Shown: positions 25,647 through 33,833 of the stretch, in pieces
How the letters are laid out: every line of letters begins with the position of its first letter
Numbering within the stretch: the stretch's first letter is position 1
Source: Pseudomonas sp. ANT_H4
Lineage (GTDB): Bacteria; Pseudomonadota; Gammaproteobacteria; Pseudomonadales; Pseudomonadaceae
Reading direction: 5' to 3'
Assembly (NCBI RefSeq): GCF_008369295.1
Contig: NZ_VOBG01000039.1
Location: 1-40,262 of the forward strand
Length of the DNA stretch: 40,262 nt
Position numbers and translations under genes: made by a program
The notes under the pieces: generated by a model
What the model was told of the DNA's origin: nothing
What the model saw: only the letters and a program-made list of their open reading frames with translations
Database searches by the model: none

Positions 25647-26670
25647 ACAACTGTCGGATCAGGTTGGGCGTGCTGCCGGTCCAGCGCTTGAACGAACGAC
25701 GAAAGTTCGCTGCATCGTTGAAGTTCAAATACGCCGCCACTTCATCGTTGCTCAGGCCTTTGACCTGATAAAGGTGCAGCGCCACGGACTTGCGTACTCG
25801 GTCCACCTGTTGCTGAAAACCGGTGTCGTGTTTATGCAGCTTGCGTTTGAGTGTGGCCGGGCTCATGGCGAAGGCCTGGGCCGCCTGTTCCAGGCTCGGC
25901 GGCTGGCGCACGTGGGTGTGCAGGTAGTCGTAGAGGCAGTCGAGAAAGCTGGCTTCAAACCCCAATTGTTCAATCTGTTCCCGGGCTTGCTGGCGGGCGA
26001 CCTGACCGGCAGTGGCCGAAGCACCGGGCCAGGCTTGGGTCAGAAACTCCCGCTTGATGCGCATCATATCCAGCGGGCGCTGGAAGCGCGTCTGCTCCCC
26101 CAAGTGTACCCAATACTGTTCGACGTAACGCGGCTCGGCATGGCTGAAACTGCACTCCCACGGCAGGCGTCGGCCGCTGAGCCATTGGCTCATGGCGATC
26201 AGTGACGTCATGCTGGCTTCCAGCAAAAAACGCCAGTGCTCGCCGGCCCCGCAACTGTCCAGCCAGTACACGTAGGCGTGGTGCTCATCGAGCACCAATT
26301 GCGGCGTTACCAGCGGGCTGAGCAGCACCTGCTGCTGCACCAGTGTGTCGAGGGCCTGATGCAAGTTTTGCGCGTGGCCCAGGGCATGGCTGGCCGCGCC
26401 GTAATGTCCGGGTAACAGCCGTTGGCCGAACAGGAAGCTACTGTCATCGGCATCCAGCAGGCGCCTGCTGTTGCCGATCAGGGCAAAAAACTGCTGGGGG
26501 CTCAGGCGTGTGTCGCCTGCCAGGATGTCGTCGTGAAACAGCCCGGTACCCCGCAACAGGCGATGGCTGTCGATATCCCTGGACAGCGCCAGATCGATCA
26601 GGGTCGCCGGTTGATAGTGCCCGGCAATGAAGCGGCTATCGGCTTCGTACCACCTGGTTTTCAGGGTCAT
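25633..26670 (-). CDS. AraC-family regulator with Arabinose_bd-type N-terminus
   Basis: A 345-residue regulator of the OruR/ArgR-like AraC subgroup. The N-terminal ligand domain covers about 20-210 (LLRGTGLFHDDI, then LSPQQFFALI). The C-terminal AraC helix-turn-helix is at about 240-342 (PSLEQAAQAFAMSPATLKRK, then SNDEVAAYLNFNDAANFRRS). The effector is unknown. The gene begins nine bases after the degenerate GGDEF gene on the same strand, so the two may be co-transcribed, which would put it under the candidate Pho box upstream of that gene. Confidence 0.9.
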   Translation of the reverse strand: MTLKTRWYEADSRFIAGHYQPATLIDLALSRDIDSHRLLRGTGLFHDDILAGDTRLSPQQFFALIGNSRRLLDADDSSFLFGQRLLPGHYGAASHALGHAQNLHQALDTLVQQQVLLSPLVTPQLVLDEHHAYVYWLDSCGAGEHWRFLLEASMTSLIAMSQWLSGRRLPWECSFSHAEPRYVEQYWVHLGEQTRFQRPLDMMRIKREFLTQAWPGASATAGQVARQQAREQIEQLGFEASFLDCLYDYLHTHVRQPPSLEQAAQAFAMSPATLKRKLHKHDTGFQQQVDRVRKSVALHLYQVKGLSNDEVAAYLNFNDAANFRRSFKRWTGSTPNLIRQLFSSR

Positions 26671-26679
26671 GGTTGGGCC

Positions 26680-27594
26680 TCAGGCGCTTTTCGCCAGGCG
26701 CTGCTTGGCTCTGGCGAGCGCGATGTTCAGGCGCTTGAGCAAGTCCTGCGGCGACTCCTTCAGGGCCATGACCACGGCAATGCTGGCCGACAGTTGCAGG
26801 CGTTCGCCGTGCTGCCGGGTTTTGTGGGCCAGGCCGCGAACCGCCTGTTGCAGTTCCAGGGCCAGCCCCTGGGCCTGACGCTCGCCAGTGTTGGGCAGCA
26901 GCACCACGAAGCGGTCACCGGCCAAACGGCACAGTAAGTCCTGGCGGCGCAGGTTGAGCAGCAGCAAATGGCTGAGGGCTTGCAGCACCGCGTCGCCCTC
27001 GGCATGCCCATAGGCCTGGTTGATGGCGGCGAAGTTGTCCAGGTCCAGGGCCACCAACGACAGCGGCTGTTGCTGGCCCTGGCTTTGCTCAAGGCTGTCG
27101 GCCAATTGTCGCTTGAGGTAATCGGCGCCCCCCAGTGGCGTGAGTTTGTCGAACAGCCGGTGCTCGCGAAACAGCCGCTCGCGTTTCTCCATCTGCGCAC
27201 TGATCGCCAGTTGTTCGCGGTGCCAGTGGTAGATGCCCAGCGTCAGCAGGACCATGCCCACCGGCATCGGCCCCGACTCCAGCCAGTGATCCCAGGTGAT
27301 GCTGTCGGGCAGGCGAATGAACTCGTCGAGGCTGTCGATCCACCAGGAAAAGAAGATGCAGCCAAGGCCCAATGCCAGGTAATTGGTGACCCGCCCGGTC
27401 GGGCGACTTTTCAGCACCAACCCCAGCCATAGCAGGGCCAGCAGGGCCGAACCGCCTTCGCCGATGATGTCCAGCCAGACCCACTCGCTGACGCTTTTCA
27501 ACTCCCCACAGGCCAGGTGCAGTAGCAGGCCTAGGTTAGCAGCGATCAGCAGCAGGGACAGTTTCCAACGGTGGGGTTTGAGTACGTAAAACAT
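26680..27594 (-). CDS. Membrane protein with degenerate GGDEF domain
   Basis: A 304-residue inner-membrane protein with four predicted transmembrane helices (about 11-30, 45-63, 70-87, 108-124) followed by a GGDEF-type domain (about 147-300). The substrate-binding segment ALDLDNFAAINQAYGHAEGD is well conserved, but the signature loop reads AGDRF (225-229) in place of GGDEF/GGEEF. It lacks the general-base acidic residue, so diguanylate cyclase activity is unlikely; it may bind nucleotide or act as a scaffold. A longer form would need TTG at 27618. The ATG at 27594, with AAGGA nine bases upstream, is preferred. Confidence 0.85.
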   Translation of the reverse strand: MFYVLKPHRWKLSLLLIAANLGLLLHLACGELKSVSEWVWLDIIGEGGSALLALLWLGLVLKSRPTGRVTNYLALGLGCIFFSWWIDSLDEFIRLPDSITWDHWLESGPMPVGMVLLTLGIYHWHREQLAISAQMEKRERLFREHRLFDKLTPLGGADYLKRQLADSLEQSQGQQQPLSLVALDLDNFAAINQAYGHAEGDAVLQALSHLLLLNLRRQDLLCRLAGDRFVVLLPNTGERQAQGLALELQQAVRGLAHKTRQHGERLQLSASIAVVMALKESPQDLLKRLNIALARAKQRLAKSA

Positions 27595-27646
27595 GGGCCG
27601 GGGTCCTTGGGCGGTCAAGCGATGGACGCCAGCACAGCAGATGGAT

Positions 27647-27664
27647 GTGACAGTTGGGTGACGT
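27647..27664 (-). promoter_or_regulatory. Candidate PhoB box upstream of the degenerate GGDEF gene
   Basis: On the minus strand this reads ACGTCACCCAACTGTCAC: two 7-mers related to CTGTCAT at 11-bp spacing, the second nearly perfect. It lies 53 bp before the start codon. No good -10 was found, so confidence is moderate. Confidence 0.4.
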
Positions 27665-27762
27665 TGGGGTAGGTCGAATCAGCTCATGGGATAAATGGCG
27701 AAGACCGATCAAATATGGGCACCGGATTACCTGCGATAACCATCGTTATTTGGAACTGGCGT

Positions 27763-27856
27763 TGTAGCAGTTGTCGAGCCCCAGCGAGGCTACGTTGGCC
27801 GCACCGCAGCCATCAAGCCAGACACCAGCACCGAGTCGCACCGGCCAACTGCTACG
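27763..27856. repeat. REPIN-like inverted repeat, second type
   Basis: The left end TGTAGCAGTTGTCGAGCCCC and right end GGCCAACTGCTACGA are inverted relatives, with GAGGCTACGTTGG between. The core differs from the REPs at 24605 and 30589, so it belongs to another REP class. Confidence 0.55.
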
Positions 27857-27969
27857 AGAAATAGCCTGGCTGTACGATGTGTACGCTTACATTAAATCGA
27901 GGTCACTTCAGCTCACTTTCACCCATAAACATCTCCAAATCCCGGTTTTACACCGCGCACCGCCGTTGG

Positions 27970-27987
27970 CTGTCACAGAATCGTCAT
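27970..27987 (+). promoter_or_regulatory. Candidate PhoB box upstream of the phytate-locus receptor
   Basis: CTGTCACAGAATCGTCAT consists of CTGTCAC, a 4-nt spacer and TCGTCAT, the 11-bp repeat pattern of Pho boxes. TAGCTT at 27998-28003 is a possible -10 at suitable distance. PhoB control fits the phytase downstream. Confidence 0.6.
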
Positions 27988-28060
27988 CCCCCAGCCCTAG
28001 CTTGCCCTCCCAGTTGCCGGGCCCTTTGCCTGGCGTAACGGGACTCTTGGGGAGGACTTC

Positions 28061-30577
28061 ATGTACAAGCGCACCGGGCTCGTCAGTTTTACGCTCACTG
28101 CTCTGGCCCTGGCGATTGCCAGTGAACGGCTCAACGCTGCCGACATCGTGGCCAACACCGAACACGTCGACGTGGTCGGCCTGGCAGCCAGCATCGATCA
28201 GGCGCTCAAGGAGCAGCGTTCTTCCGACAACATCAAGAGCGTGGTGCATGCCGACGGCGTGGTCCAGTTGCCGGATGAAAACGTCGCCGAAGCGGTGCAG
28301 CGCCTGCCGGGGATCAGCGTCGAGCGTGACCAGGGCGAAGGGCGTTTTGTCAGCGTGCGTGGCCTGGGCCCGGACCTCAACAGCGTGACCATCAACGGCA
28401 CCCTGGTGCCGTCCCCGGAAAGCGCGCGCCGCGCCGTGGCCCTGGATGTGCTGCCTTCGGAGCTGGTGCAATCGTTGTCGGTGATCAAGACGCTGACCCC
28501 GGACATGGACGCCAATTCCCTGGGCGGCACCATCGATGTGCAAAGCCTCTCGGCCTTCGACCACAAGGGCCTGTTCTATACCGGCAGCACGGAAGCCAGC
28601 TATGACAAGAACACCCGTCAGACCAGCCCGAAATTCTCCGGTGCCGCCAGCGACCGTTTCAGCCTCGGCGACGGCATCGACAACTTCGGCGTGGCCGCAG
28701 CCCTCAGCTGGCAGAAGCGCGATTTCGGTTCGGACAACGTCGAGACGGGTGGCGCCTGGGACTTTGAACAAGGCGCCAAACTCAAGGAGTTCGAACAGCG
28801 CGACTACGACATCAGCCGCGAACGCGCCGGCGGTGGCCTGAACTTCGATTACAAGCCCGACGACCTGAGCAGCTACTACCTGCGCACCCTCTACAGTCGC
28901 TACAAGGACAGCGAGACCCGCAACTCCACCAGCATCGAATTCGCCGACCCGCTGGCGGCCGGTGAACTGGGTGACGCCGAGGCCAAGCGCAAGCTCAAGC
29001 AACGCGAGGAAACCCAGGAAATCCAGTCTTACGTGTTCGGTGGCGAACGCATGTTCGGCCTCTGGACCCTTAGCGGCCAGGCCGGTTACAGCCAGTCCAG
29101 TGAAGACAGCCCTGGTCATATCGCCAGCGCCTCGTTCGACGGCGGTGACTTTTCCGACAGCGGTTTCTATGACAAGGACAAGCCACGGCCGATCATCGGC
29201 GAGGGCTTCTACAACCCCAACAACTTTACTTTGGACAAGGTCGACTGGGAAAAGCAGAGCACCACCGACACCGAGAAAAACCTGCGCCTGGACCTGGCCC
29301 GCGACTATGACCTGAGCGGCTACGCGTCCCAGGTCAAGTTCGGTGGCAAGGTCAGCCGCCGCGACAAGGACAACGACCTGGAAGCCTGGGTCTATGAAGA
29401 CTTCGACGACCTTGGCTTCACTGACGAACAACTCAACCTGACCCAGTTCCAGAAGGGTAATGTCGATTATCGCCTCGGCCGTTTCGGTCCAGGCATCAGT
29501 GGCAGCGGTATCAAACAGTTAATCGGCGGCCTCAACCCGGCGGACTTCTATGACGCCACCGAATCGCGGGTCAACGACTTCACCATCAGTGAAGACATCA
29601 ACGCCGGTTACCTGATGAACACCATTGATATCGACGACTGGCGCTTTATCGCCGGCCTGCGCTACGAAGGTACCGAGTTCGAAGCCAAGGGCACTGGCGC
29701 CACCGACGGCCAGTTCAGCGACACCGAGACCAAACGCCGCTATCACCACTGGTTACCGGGCCTGCATGCTCGTTACCAACTGGATAAAAATACCCAGGTG
29801 CGCGCGGCCTGGACCAAGGCGGTGGTACGCCCAACCTTTGGCCAACTGGCGCCGGGTTTTGTCATTGATGATGACGAGGCTACCTTCGGCAACCCGGACC
29901 TCAAGCCTCTGGAGTCTAGCAACCTGGACCTTGGCATCGAGCACTACATGGGCCGCGCCGGCACCGTTTCGGCGTTCGTGTTCTACAAGGACATCAAGAA
30001 CTTCGTCTACAACACCGACCTGGCGGGCACCGGCGCCTGGACCAACTTTGCCGAGGCCCATACCTTTGCCAACGGCGACAGAGCCAAGCTCTATGGGCTG
30101 GAACTGGCCTACTCGCAGAAATTCGACTGGCTGCCAGCGCCGTGGAATGGCCTGCTGATCGGCGCCAATAGCACCTTCAGCCGCTCCAGTGCCGATATCG
30201 AAGGCTTCGACACCGCCAGTGGCAGCAACCGCAAGCGCAGTATCAACCTGCCCAATCAGTCGGACACAGTGGGCAACCTGATGCTCGGCTGGGAAGACGA
30301 CAAGCTGAGCCTGCGCCTGTCGGCCAACTACAAGTCGGCTTACCTCTACGAATTGGCGTCGATCAACGACAAGGCCCACGACCTGCATGTCGATGCCCAG
30401 ACCTTTGTCGATTTCAGCGCCCGCTACTCCCTGACCAAAAACCTGCAGGTCAGCTTCGCGGCGCAGAACCTCACCGATGAATCGTACTTCGTCTACACCG
30501 GCCACCGCAGCTACAACGGCCAGTACGAAGAGTACGGGCCGACTTACAAGCTGGGCCTGACCTTTACCCATTTCTAA
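28061..30577 (+). CDS. TonB-dependent outer-membrane receptor, probably for phytate
   Basis: An 838-residue TonB-dependent receptor of the type seen in Caulobacter and Xanthomonas (TIGR01782-like). Signal peptide about 1-26. A TonB-box-like segment EHVDVVG is near 34-40. The plug covers about 55-165 (NVAEAVQRLPGISVERDQGE, then RFVSVRGLGPDLNSVTING), and a 22-strand barrel ends in the terminal phenylalanine typical of outer-membrane proteins. The ATG follows GGGGAGGA. The next gene encodes a phytase, and beta-propeller phytases are often paired with such receptors, so import of inositol phosphates or their breakdown products is inferred. A Pho box lies upstream. Confidence 0.88.
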   Translation: MYKRTGLVSFTLTALALAIASERLNAADIVANTEHVDVVGLAASIDQALKEQRSSDNIKSVVHADGVVQLPDENVAEAVQRLPGISVERDQGEGRFVSVRGLGPDLNSVTINGTLVPSPESARRAVALDVLPSELVQSLSVIKTLTPDMDANSLGGTIDVQSLSAFDHKGLFYTGSTEASYDKNTRQTSPKFSGAASDRFSLGDGIDNFGVAAALSWQKRDFGSDNVETGGAWDFEQGAKLKEFEQRDYDISRERAGGGLNFDYKPDDLSSYYLRTLYSRYKDSETRNSTSIEFADPLAAGELGDAEAKRKLKQREETQEIQSYVFGGERMFGLWTLSGQAGYSQSSEDSPGHIASASFDGGDFSDSGFYDKDKPRPIIGEGFYNPNNFTLDKVDWEKQSTTDTEKNLRLDLARDYDLSGYASQVKFGGKVSRRDKDNDLEAWVYEDFDDLGFTDEQLNLTQFQKGNVDYRLGRFGPGISGSGIKQLIGGLNPADFYDATESRVNDFTISEDINAGYLMNTIDIDDWRFIAGLRYEGTEFEAKGTGATDGQFSDTETKRRYHHWLPGLHARYQLDKNTQVRAAWTKAVVRPTFGQLAPGFVIDDDEATFGNPDLKPLESSNLDLGIEHYMGRAGTVSAFVFYKDIKNFVYNTDLAGTGAWTNFAEAHTFANGDRAKLYGLELAYSQKFDWLPAPWNGLLIGANSTFSRSSADIEGFDTASGSNRKRSINLPNQSDTVGNLMLGWEDDKLSLRLSANYKSAYLYELASINDKAHDLHVDAQTFVDFSARYSLTKNLQVSFAAQNLTDESYFVYTGHRSYNGQYEEYGPTYKLGLTFTHF

Positions 30578-30588
30578 GATTTCCCCCT

Positions 30589-30700
30589 GTAGGAGCGAGC
30601 TTGCTCGCGAAAAACGTTGCCACACCGCAGGCATCCAGACAGCCCGCGCCATCGTTCATGACCATCGTCGGAACGCCGCCCGGAGCAAGTTCGCTCCTTC
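30589..30700. repeat. REPIN-like inverted REP pair between receptor and phytase genes
   Basis: The left REP TGTAGGAGCGAGCTTGCTCG is followed by CGAAAAACG. The right inverted copy, near 30675-30700, reads GGAGCAAGTTCGCTCCTTCA. Each half is itself palindromic. The element interrupts an otherwise co-oriented gene pair and could reduce read-through or mark differential mRNA stability. Confidence 0.75.
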
Positions 30701-30739
30701 AAGGGGGCAGCGTTTGCTTAACAAGGATTTTGCCCGTTC

Positions 30740-32623
30740 ATGAAAATTTCCAAGCATTACCTGCTGACTGCACTGATCAGCTTGACCTACGGCCACGCCC
30801 TGGCGGGCGACTTGACCCTGACCCCCTGGGGGCCAGCGCTCGACGTCCAGTCCCTGGGGTTCTTGCCAAACAGCCCGGAACGCCTGGCCGCCAGCGAACG
30901 CGATGGTTTGCTTTTACTTGATGCCAAAGGCAGTGAACTGGCACACCTGAAAGGCTCCTTCACCAGCCTCGACAGCCGCACCGCTGGCCAACAGGTGCTG
31001 GTGGCGAGCCTGGACAATGATCGCCAGCAAGCGCTGCTGGTTAGTCTCGACCCGGCCGGCCGTCGTTGGGGCGCGCCGGTGTACCTGCCAACCCGAGATT
31101 TTCCGGTCAACGGCCTGTGCCTGTATCGCGATTCGGTGGCCAACCTGTTCCTGTTCCTGGTAGGCGAGGAGGGCAAGGGCGAGCAATGGCTGGTGGGCAA
31201 TGGCGCGATGCTGATGCCACAACCGCAGCGCGTGCGGGGTTTGCCGTTGCCGCCGTCGGCACAGTTCTGCCAAGTGGATGACGGCGCCCAGCAACTGCTG
31301 GTCAATGAAAAAAATGTCGGTTGGTGGGCTTACCCGGCGCATCCGGAAGCCGATGTAACCCGCATGCCAGTTGCCATTATCGACAACGCTCGACAGGAAG
31401 CAGGCGCCATGGCGCTGGTGCCCGGTGGTGTCATCGCACTCGATCCAAAAGCTGCACAATTACATCTTTACCAGCAGCAAGGCGAACGCTGGGTTGCCCA
31501 AGGGTCGTTGCCGTTGCCTGGCTTGAAAGAACCGGAAAACCTAGCTCTGCAGCCGACGGCCAACGGCCTGCAAGTGCTGCTGCGTGACGATGGCAACAGT
31601 CGCTTGTACCAGGGCGAAATCAATTGGCAAGCCAAGCCCGTACCGTTGGCGCCGGTGTTGCCCGAAGTCGCAGCGATCCGCCAGAGCGAACCCGTGGGGC
31701 GTCAAGGTGATGCCGCCGATGACCCGGCGATCTGGATTCACCCCGAGCACCCGTCCAAAAGCCGCGTGCTGGGTACCAATAAGAAACAGGGCCTGCTGGC
31801 CTATGACCTCGACGGCAAGCTGTTGCAGGAGCTTGCGGTGGGTCGCCTGAACAACGTCGACGTGCGCTCCAGTTTCAAGCTTGGTCAACAAACCGTCGAC
31901 CTGGCAGTGGCGAGCAATCGCGATCACAACAGCCTCAGCCTGTTCAGTATCGACCGCAGCAGTGGTGAGTTGCGGGTCGCCGGTGAGATTGCCACGCCGC
32001 TCAAGGCCATCTACGGCATTTGCCTGTTCCAGCCGGCCAGCGGCGAGATCTATGCAATCGCCAACGACAAGGACGGTACCTTCCTGCAATACCGCCTGAG
32101 CGCGCCGGATGGCCGGGTGCAGGGTGAGTTGGTGCGCCAGTTCAAGGTCGACAGCCAGCCCGAAGGTTGCGTGGCCGACGATCAGCGCCAGCGTTTGTTC
32201 ATCGGCGAAGAAGATGTTGGCGTATGGGCGGTGGATGCTCGCTCCGATCAGCCGGCGCAGTTGACCAGTGTGATCAAGGTCGGCGCGCAATTGCAGGCAG
32301 ATGTCGAAGGGTTGGCGCTGTATCAGAGCGCTAAACGCGACTACCTGGTGATTTCAAGCCAAGGCAATGACAGCTATCTGGTGCTGGATGCCGAACCACC
32401 GTTTGCCTCTCACGGTGCATTTCGCGTCGGCCTGAATGCGCTAGCCGGTATTGATGGCGCTTCGGAAACAGACGGTCTGGAAGTCACTGCGATTAATCTC
32501 GGCGGGCCCTGGAGCCAGGGCATGCTGGTGGTGCAGGACGGACGCAAGCGCATGCCCGAGCAGACCCAGAACTTCAAGTTCGTGCCCTGGGACCAGGTCA
32601 CCAAAGCGTTGAAATTGCCTTGA
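30740..32623 (+). CDS. Two-domain beta-propeller phytase (3-phytase)
   Basis: A 627-residue secreted phytase. Signal peptide about 1-22 (cleavage after HALA). Residues 23-310 form a diverged propeller-like domain and 311-627 the canonical catalytic propeller. The latter has the family motif DAADDPAIW (324-332) and NNVDVR, which supply calcium and phosphate ligands. It hydrolyses phosphate from phytate in the periplasm or outside. The double-domain layout, with an incomplete first domain, is known in the family and can widen substrate use. Ribosome binding site AAGGA lies 12 bases before the ATG. The receptor lies upstream and the energising complex downstream. Confidence 0.93.
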   Translation: MKISKHYLLTALISLTYGHALAGDLTLTPWGPALDVQSLGFLPNSPERLAASERDGLLLLDAKGSELAHLKGSFTSLDSRTAGQQVLVASLDNDRQQALLVSLDPAGRRWGAPVYLPTRDFPVNGLCLYRDSVANLFLFLVGEEGKGEQWLVGNGAMLMPQPQRVRGLPLPPSAQFCQVDDGAQQLLVNEKNVGWWAYPAHPEADVTRMPVAIIDNARQEAGAMALVPGGVIALDPKAAQLHLYQQQGERWVAQGSLPLPGLKEPENLALQPTANGLQVLLRDDGNSRLYQGEINWQAKPVPLAPVLPEVAAIRQSEPVGRQGDAADDPAIWIHPEHPSKSRVLGTNKKQGLLAYDLDGKLLQELAVGRLNNVDVRSSFKLGQQTVDLAVASNRDHNSLSLFSIDRSSGELRVAGEIATPLKAIYGICLFQPASGEIYAIANDKDGTFLQYRLSAPDGRVQGELVRQFKVDSQPEGCVADDQRQRLFIGEEDVGVWAVDARSDQPAQLTSVIKVGAQLQADVEGLALYQSAKRDYLVISSQGNDSYLVLDAEPPFASHGAFRVGLNALAGIDGASETDGLEVTAINLGGPWSQGMLVVQDGRKRMPEQTQNFKFVPWDQVTKALKLP

Positions 32624-32625
32624 TC

Positions 32626-32643
32626 GTGTCATCAACCGGTCAC
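32626..32643 (+). promoter_or_regulatory. Candidate PhoB box upstream of the exbB-like gene
   Basis: GTGTCATCAACCGGTCAC consists of GTGTCAT, a 4-nt spacer and CGGTCAC, close to the CTGTCAT-N4-CTGTCAT Pho box. It lies just after the phytase stop codon and 37 bp before the next start codon. A rough -10 (TATCGA, 32652-32657) follows. Confidence 0.55.
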
Positions 32644-32679
32644 ACGTTTTTTATCGAATAACTGCTCAAGGAGTTCACC

Positions 32680-33372
32680 ATGCACGCCACTCTGGAACAC
32701 ATGACTATCTGGGGCCTGATCAGTGACGCCAGCCTGCTGGTCAAGGCCGTCATGCTCACGTTGCTTCTGGCATCGCTGCTCAGTTGGTACCTGATCATCC
32801 AGCGCGCCAGCGTCTTGCGCCGTATGGAGCGCCAGATGAACCAGTTTGTGCAGCGCTTTCGCGGTGCGTCGGATGTGCTGCCGTTGTACCGGGATACGTT
32901 GAAAGACACAGACGGCGGCGTCGCGCCGATCTTTATCGCCGGGGTTCAGGAGTTCCAGCATCTGCAGGCCCATGACGATGGAGTGCTCGAAGGGGTGGAG
33001 CGGGCGCTGCAAGTGGCGATCAGCGAACAGGAAGTGGAGCTTGAGAAGGGCCTGCAATTTCTCGCCACGGTGGGTTCGGTCAGCCCTTATATCGGCCTGT
33101 TCGGTACCGTGTGGGGCATCATGAATTCCTTCCTTGGCCTGTCCCAGGTGCAACAGGCGACGTTGTCGACAGTGGCTCCAGGCATCGCTGAAGCGCTGAT
33201 TGCCACGGCCATTGGCCTATTTGCGGCGATTCCGGCAGTAATCGCCTATAACCGCTTTGCTGCCCGCAGCCAGACCTTACTGACCCGCTACTACGCCTTT
33301 GGCAATGAATTGCAGGTGCGCCTGCATCGCACCTTGCGCGGCACTCCAATGAACCTGGCTGCGGCCGCCTGA
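32680..33372 (+). CDS. exbB: TolQ/ExbB-type proton channel protein
   Basis: A 230-residue inner-membrane protein with three transmembrane helices (about 20-42, 126-152, 168-192). The family signature GLFGTVWGIM is at 139-148, and AEALIATAIGLFAAIPAVIAYN lies at 170-191. The N-terminus (SDASLLVKAVMLTLLLASLL) resembles TolQ more than ExbB, but the gene is followed by a tonB-like gene rather than tolA-tolB-pal. It would form the proton-driven motor for the phytate receptor. AAGGAG lies upstream, and a Pho box directly precedes it. Confidence 0.9.
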   Translation: MHATLEHMTIWGLISDASLLVKAVMLTLLLASLLSWYLIIQRASVLRRMERQMNQFVQRFRGASDVLPLYRDTLKDTDGGVAPIFIAGVQEFQHLQAHDDGVLEGVERALQVAISEQEVELEKGLQFLATVGSVSPYIGLFGTVWGIMNSFLGLSQVQQATLSTVAPGIAEALIATAIGLFAAIPAVIAYNRFAARSQTLLTRYYAFGNELQVRLHRTLRGTPMNLAAAA

Positions 33373-33386
33373 ACAGGAGCATCGCG

Positions 33387-33833
33387 ATGTTAGTCAGGCC
33401 GCAACGCAAGCACGGGCCCAAGGCGGAAATGAACGTAGTGCCCTACATCGATGTGATGCTGGTGCTGCTGGTGATCTTTATGGTCACCGCGCCGATGCTG
33501 ACCCAGGGCGTGAAGATCGAGTTGCCCAAGGTCGCCGCCGAGGCACTGGCCACCGACACCCGTCAGCAGATCCTTACTCTGTCGGTGAAGGCCGACGGCG
33601 GCTACTACTGGAACCTGGGGGGCGAACTCGACACGAAGCACCAGACCGACAGCGCAGTGACCCTCGACGACATGGGCGCCAAGGTGGCGCAGATCGTCGC
33701 GCAGCGGCGCGACACCCAGGTCTATATCCGCGCCGATGAAGACGCCGGTTACGGTCGCGTGGTGGCGGCCATGGCGGTGTTGCACAAAGGCGGGGTGAGC
33801 AACCTGGGGCTGGTGACCGAGGCCCCGCAATGA
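33387..33833 (+). CDS. exbD: TolR/ExbD-type motor protein
   Basis: A 148-residue inner-membrane protein with one N-terminal transmembrane helix (about 18-38) carrying the proton-translocating D22 in PYIDVMLVLLVIFMV. The periplasmic domain resembles TolR (VYIRADEDAGYGRVVAAMAVL). It starts 14 bases after the exbB-like stop with AGGAG upstream, and its stop overlaps the tonB-like start (ATGA). Confidence 0.92.
   Translation: MLVRPQRKHGPKAEMNVVPYIDVMLVLLVIFMVTAPMLTQGVKIELPKVAAEALATDTRQQILTLSVKADGGYYWNLGGELDTKHQTDSAVTLDDMGAKVAQIVAQRRDTQVYIRADEDAGYGRVVAAMAVLHKGGVSNLGLVTEAPQ

Larger units (their letters stand above)
27595..28060. other. 466-bp divergent control region
   Basis: This interval between the degenerate GGDEF gene and the TonB-dependent receptor holds two oppositely oriented Pho-box-like sequences and one REPIN-like inverted repeat, listed separately. 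No protein-coding gene is convincing inside it. Confidence 0.7.
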
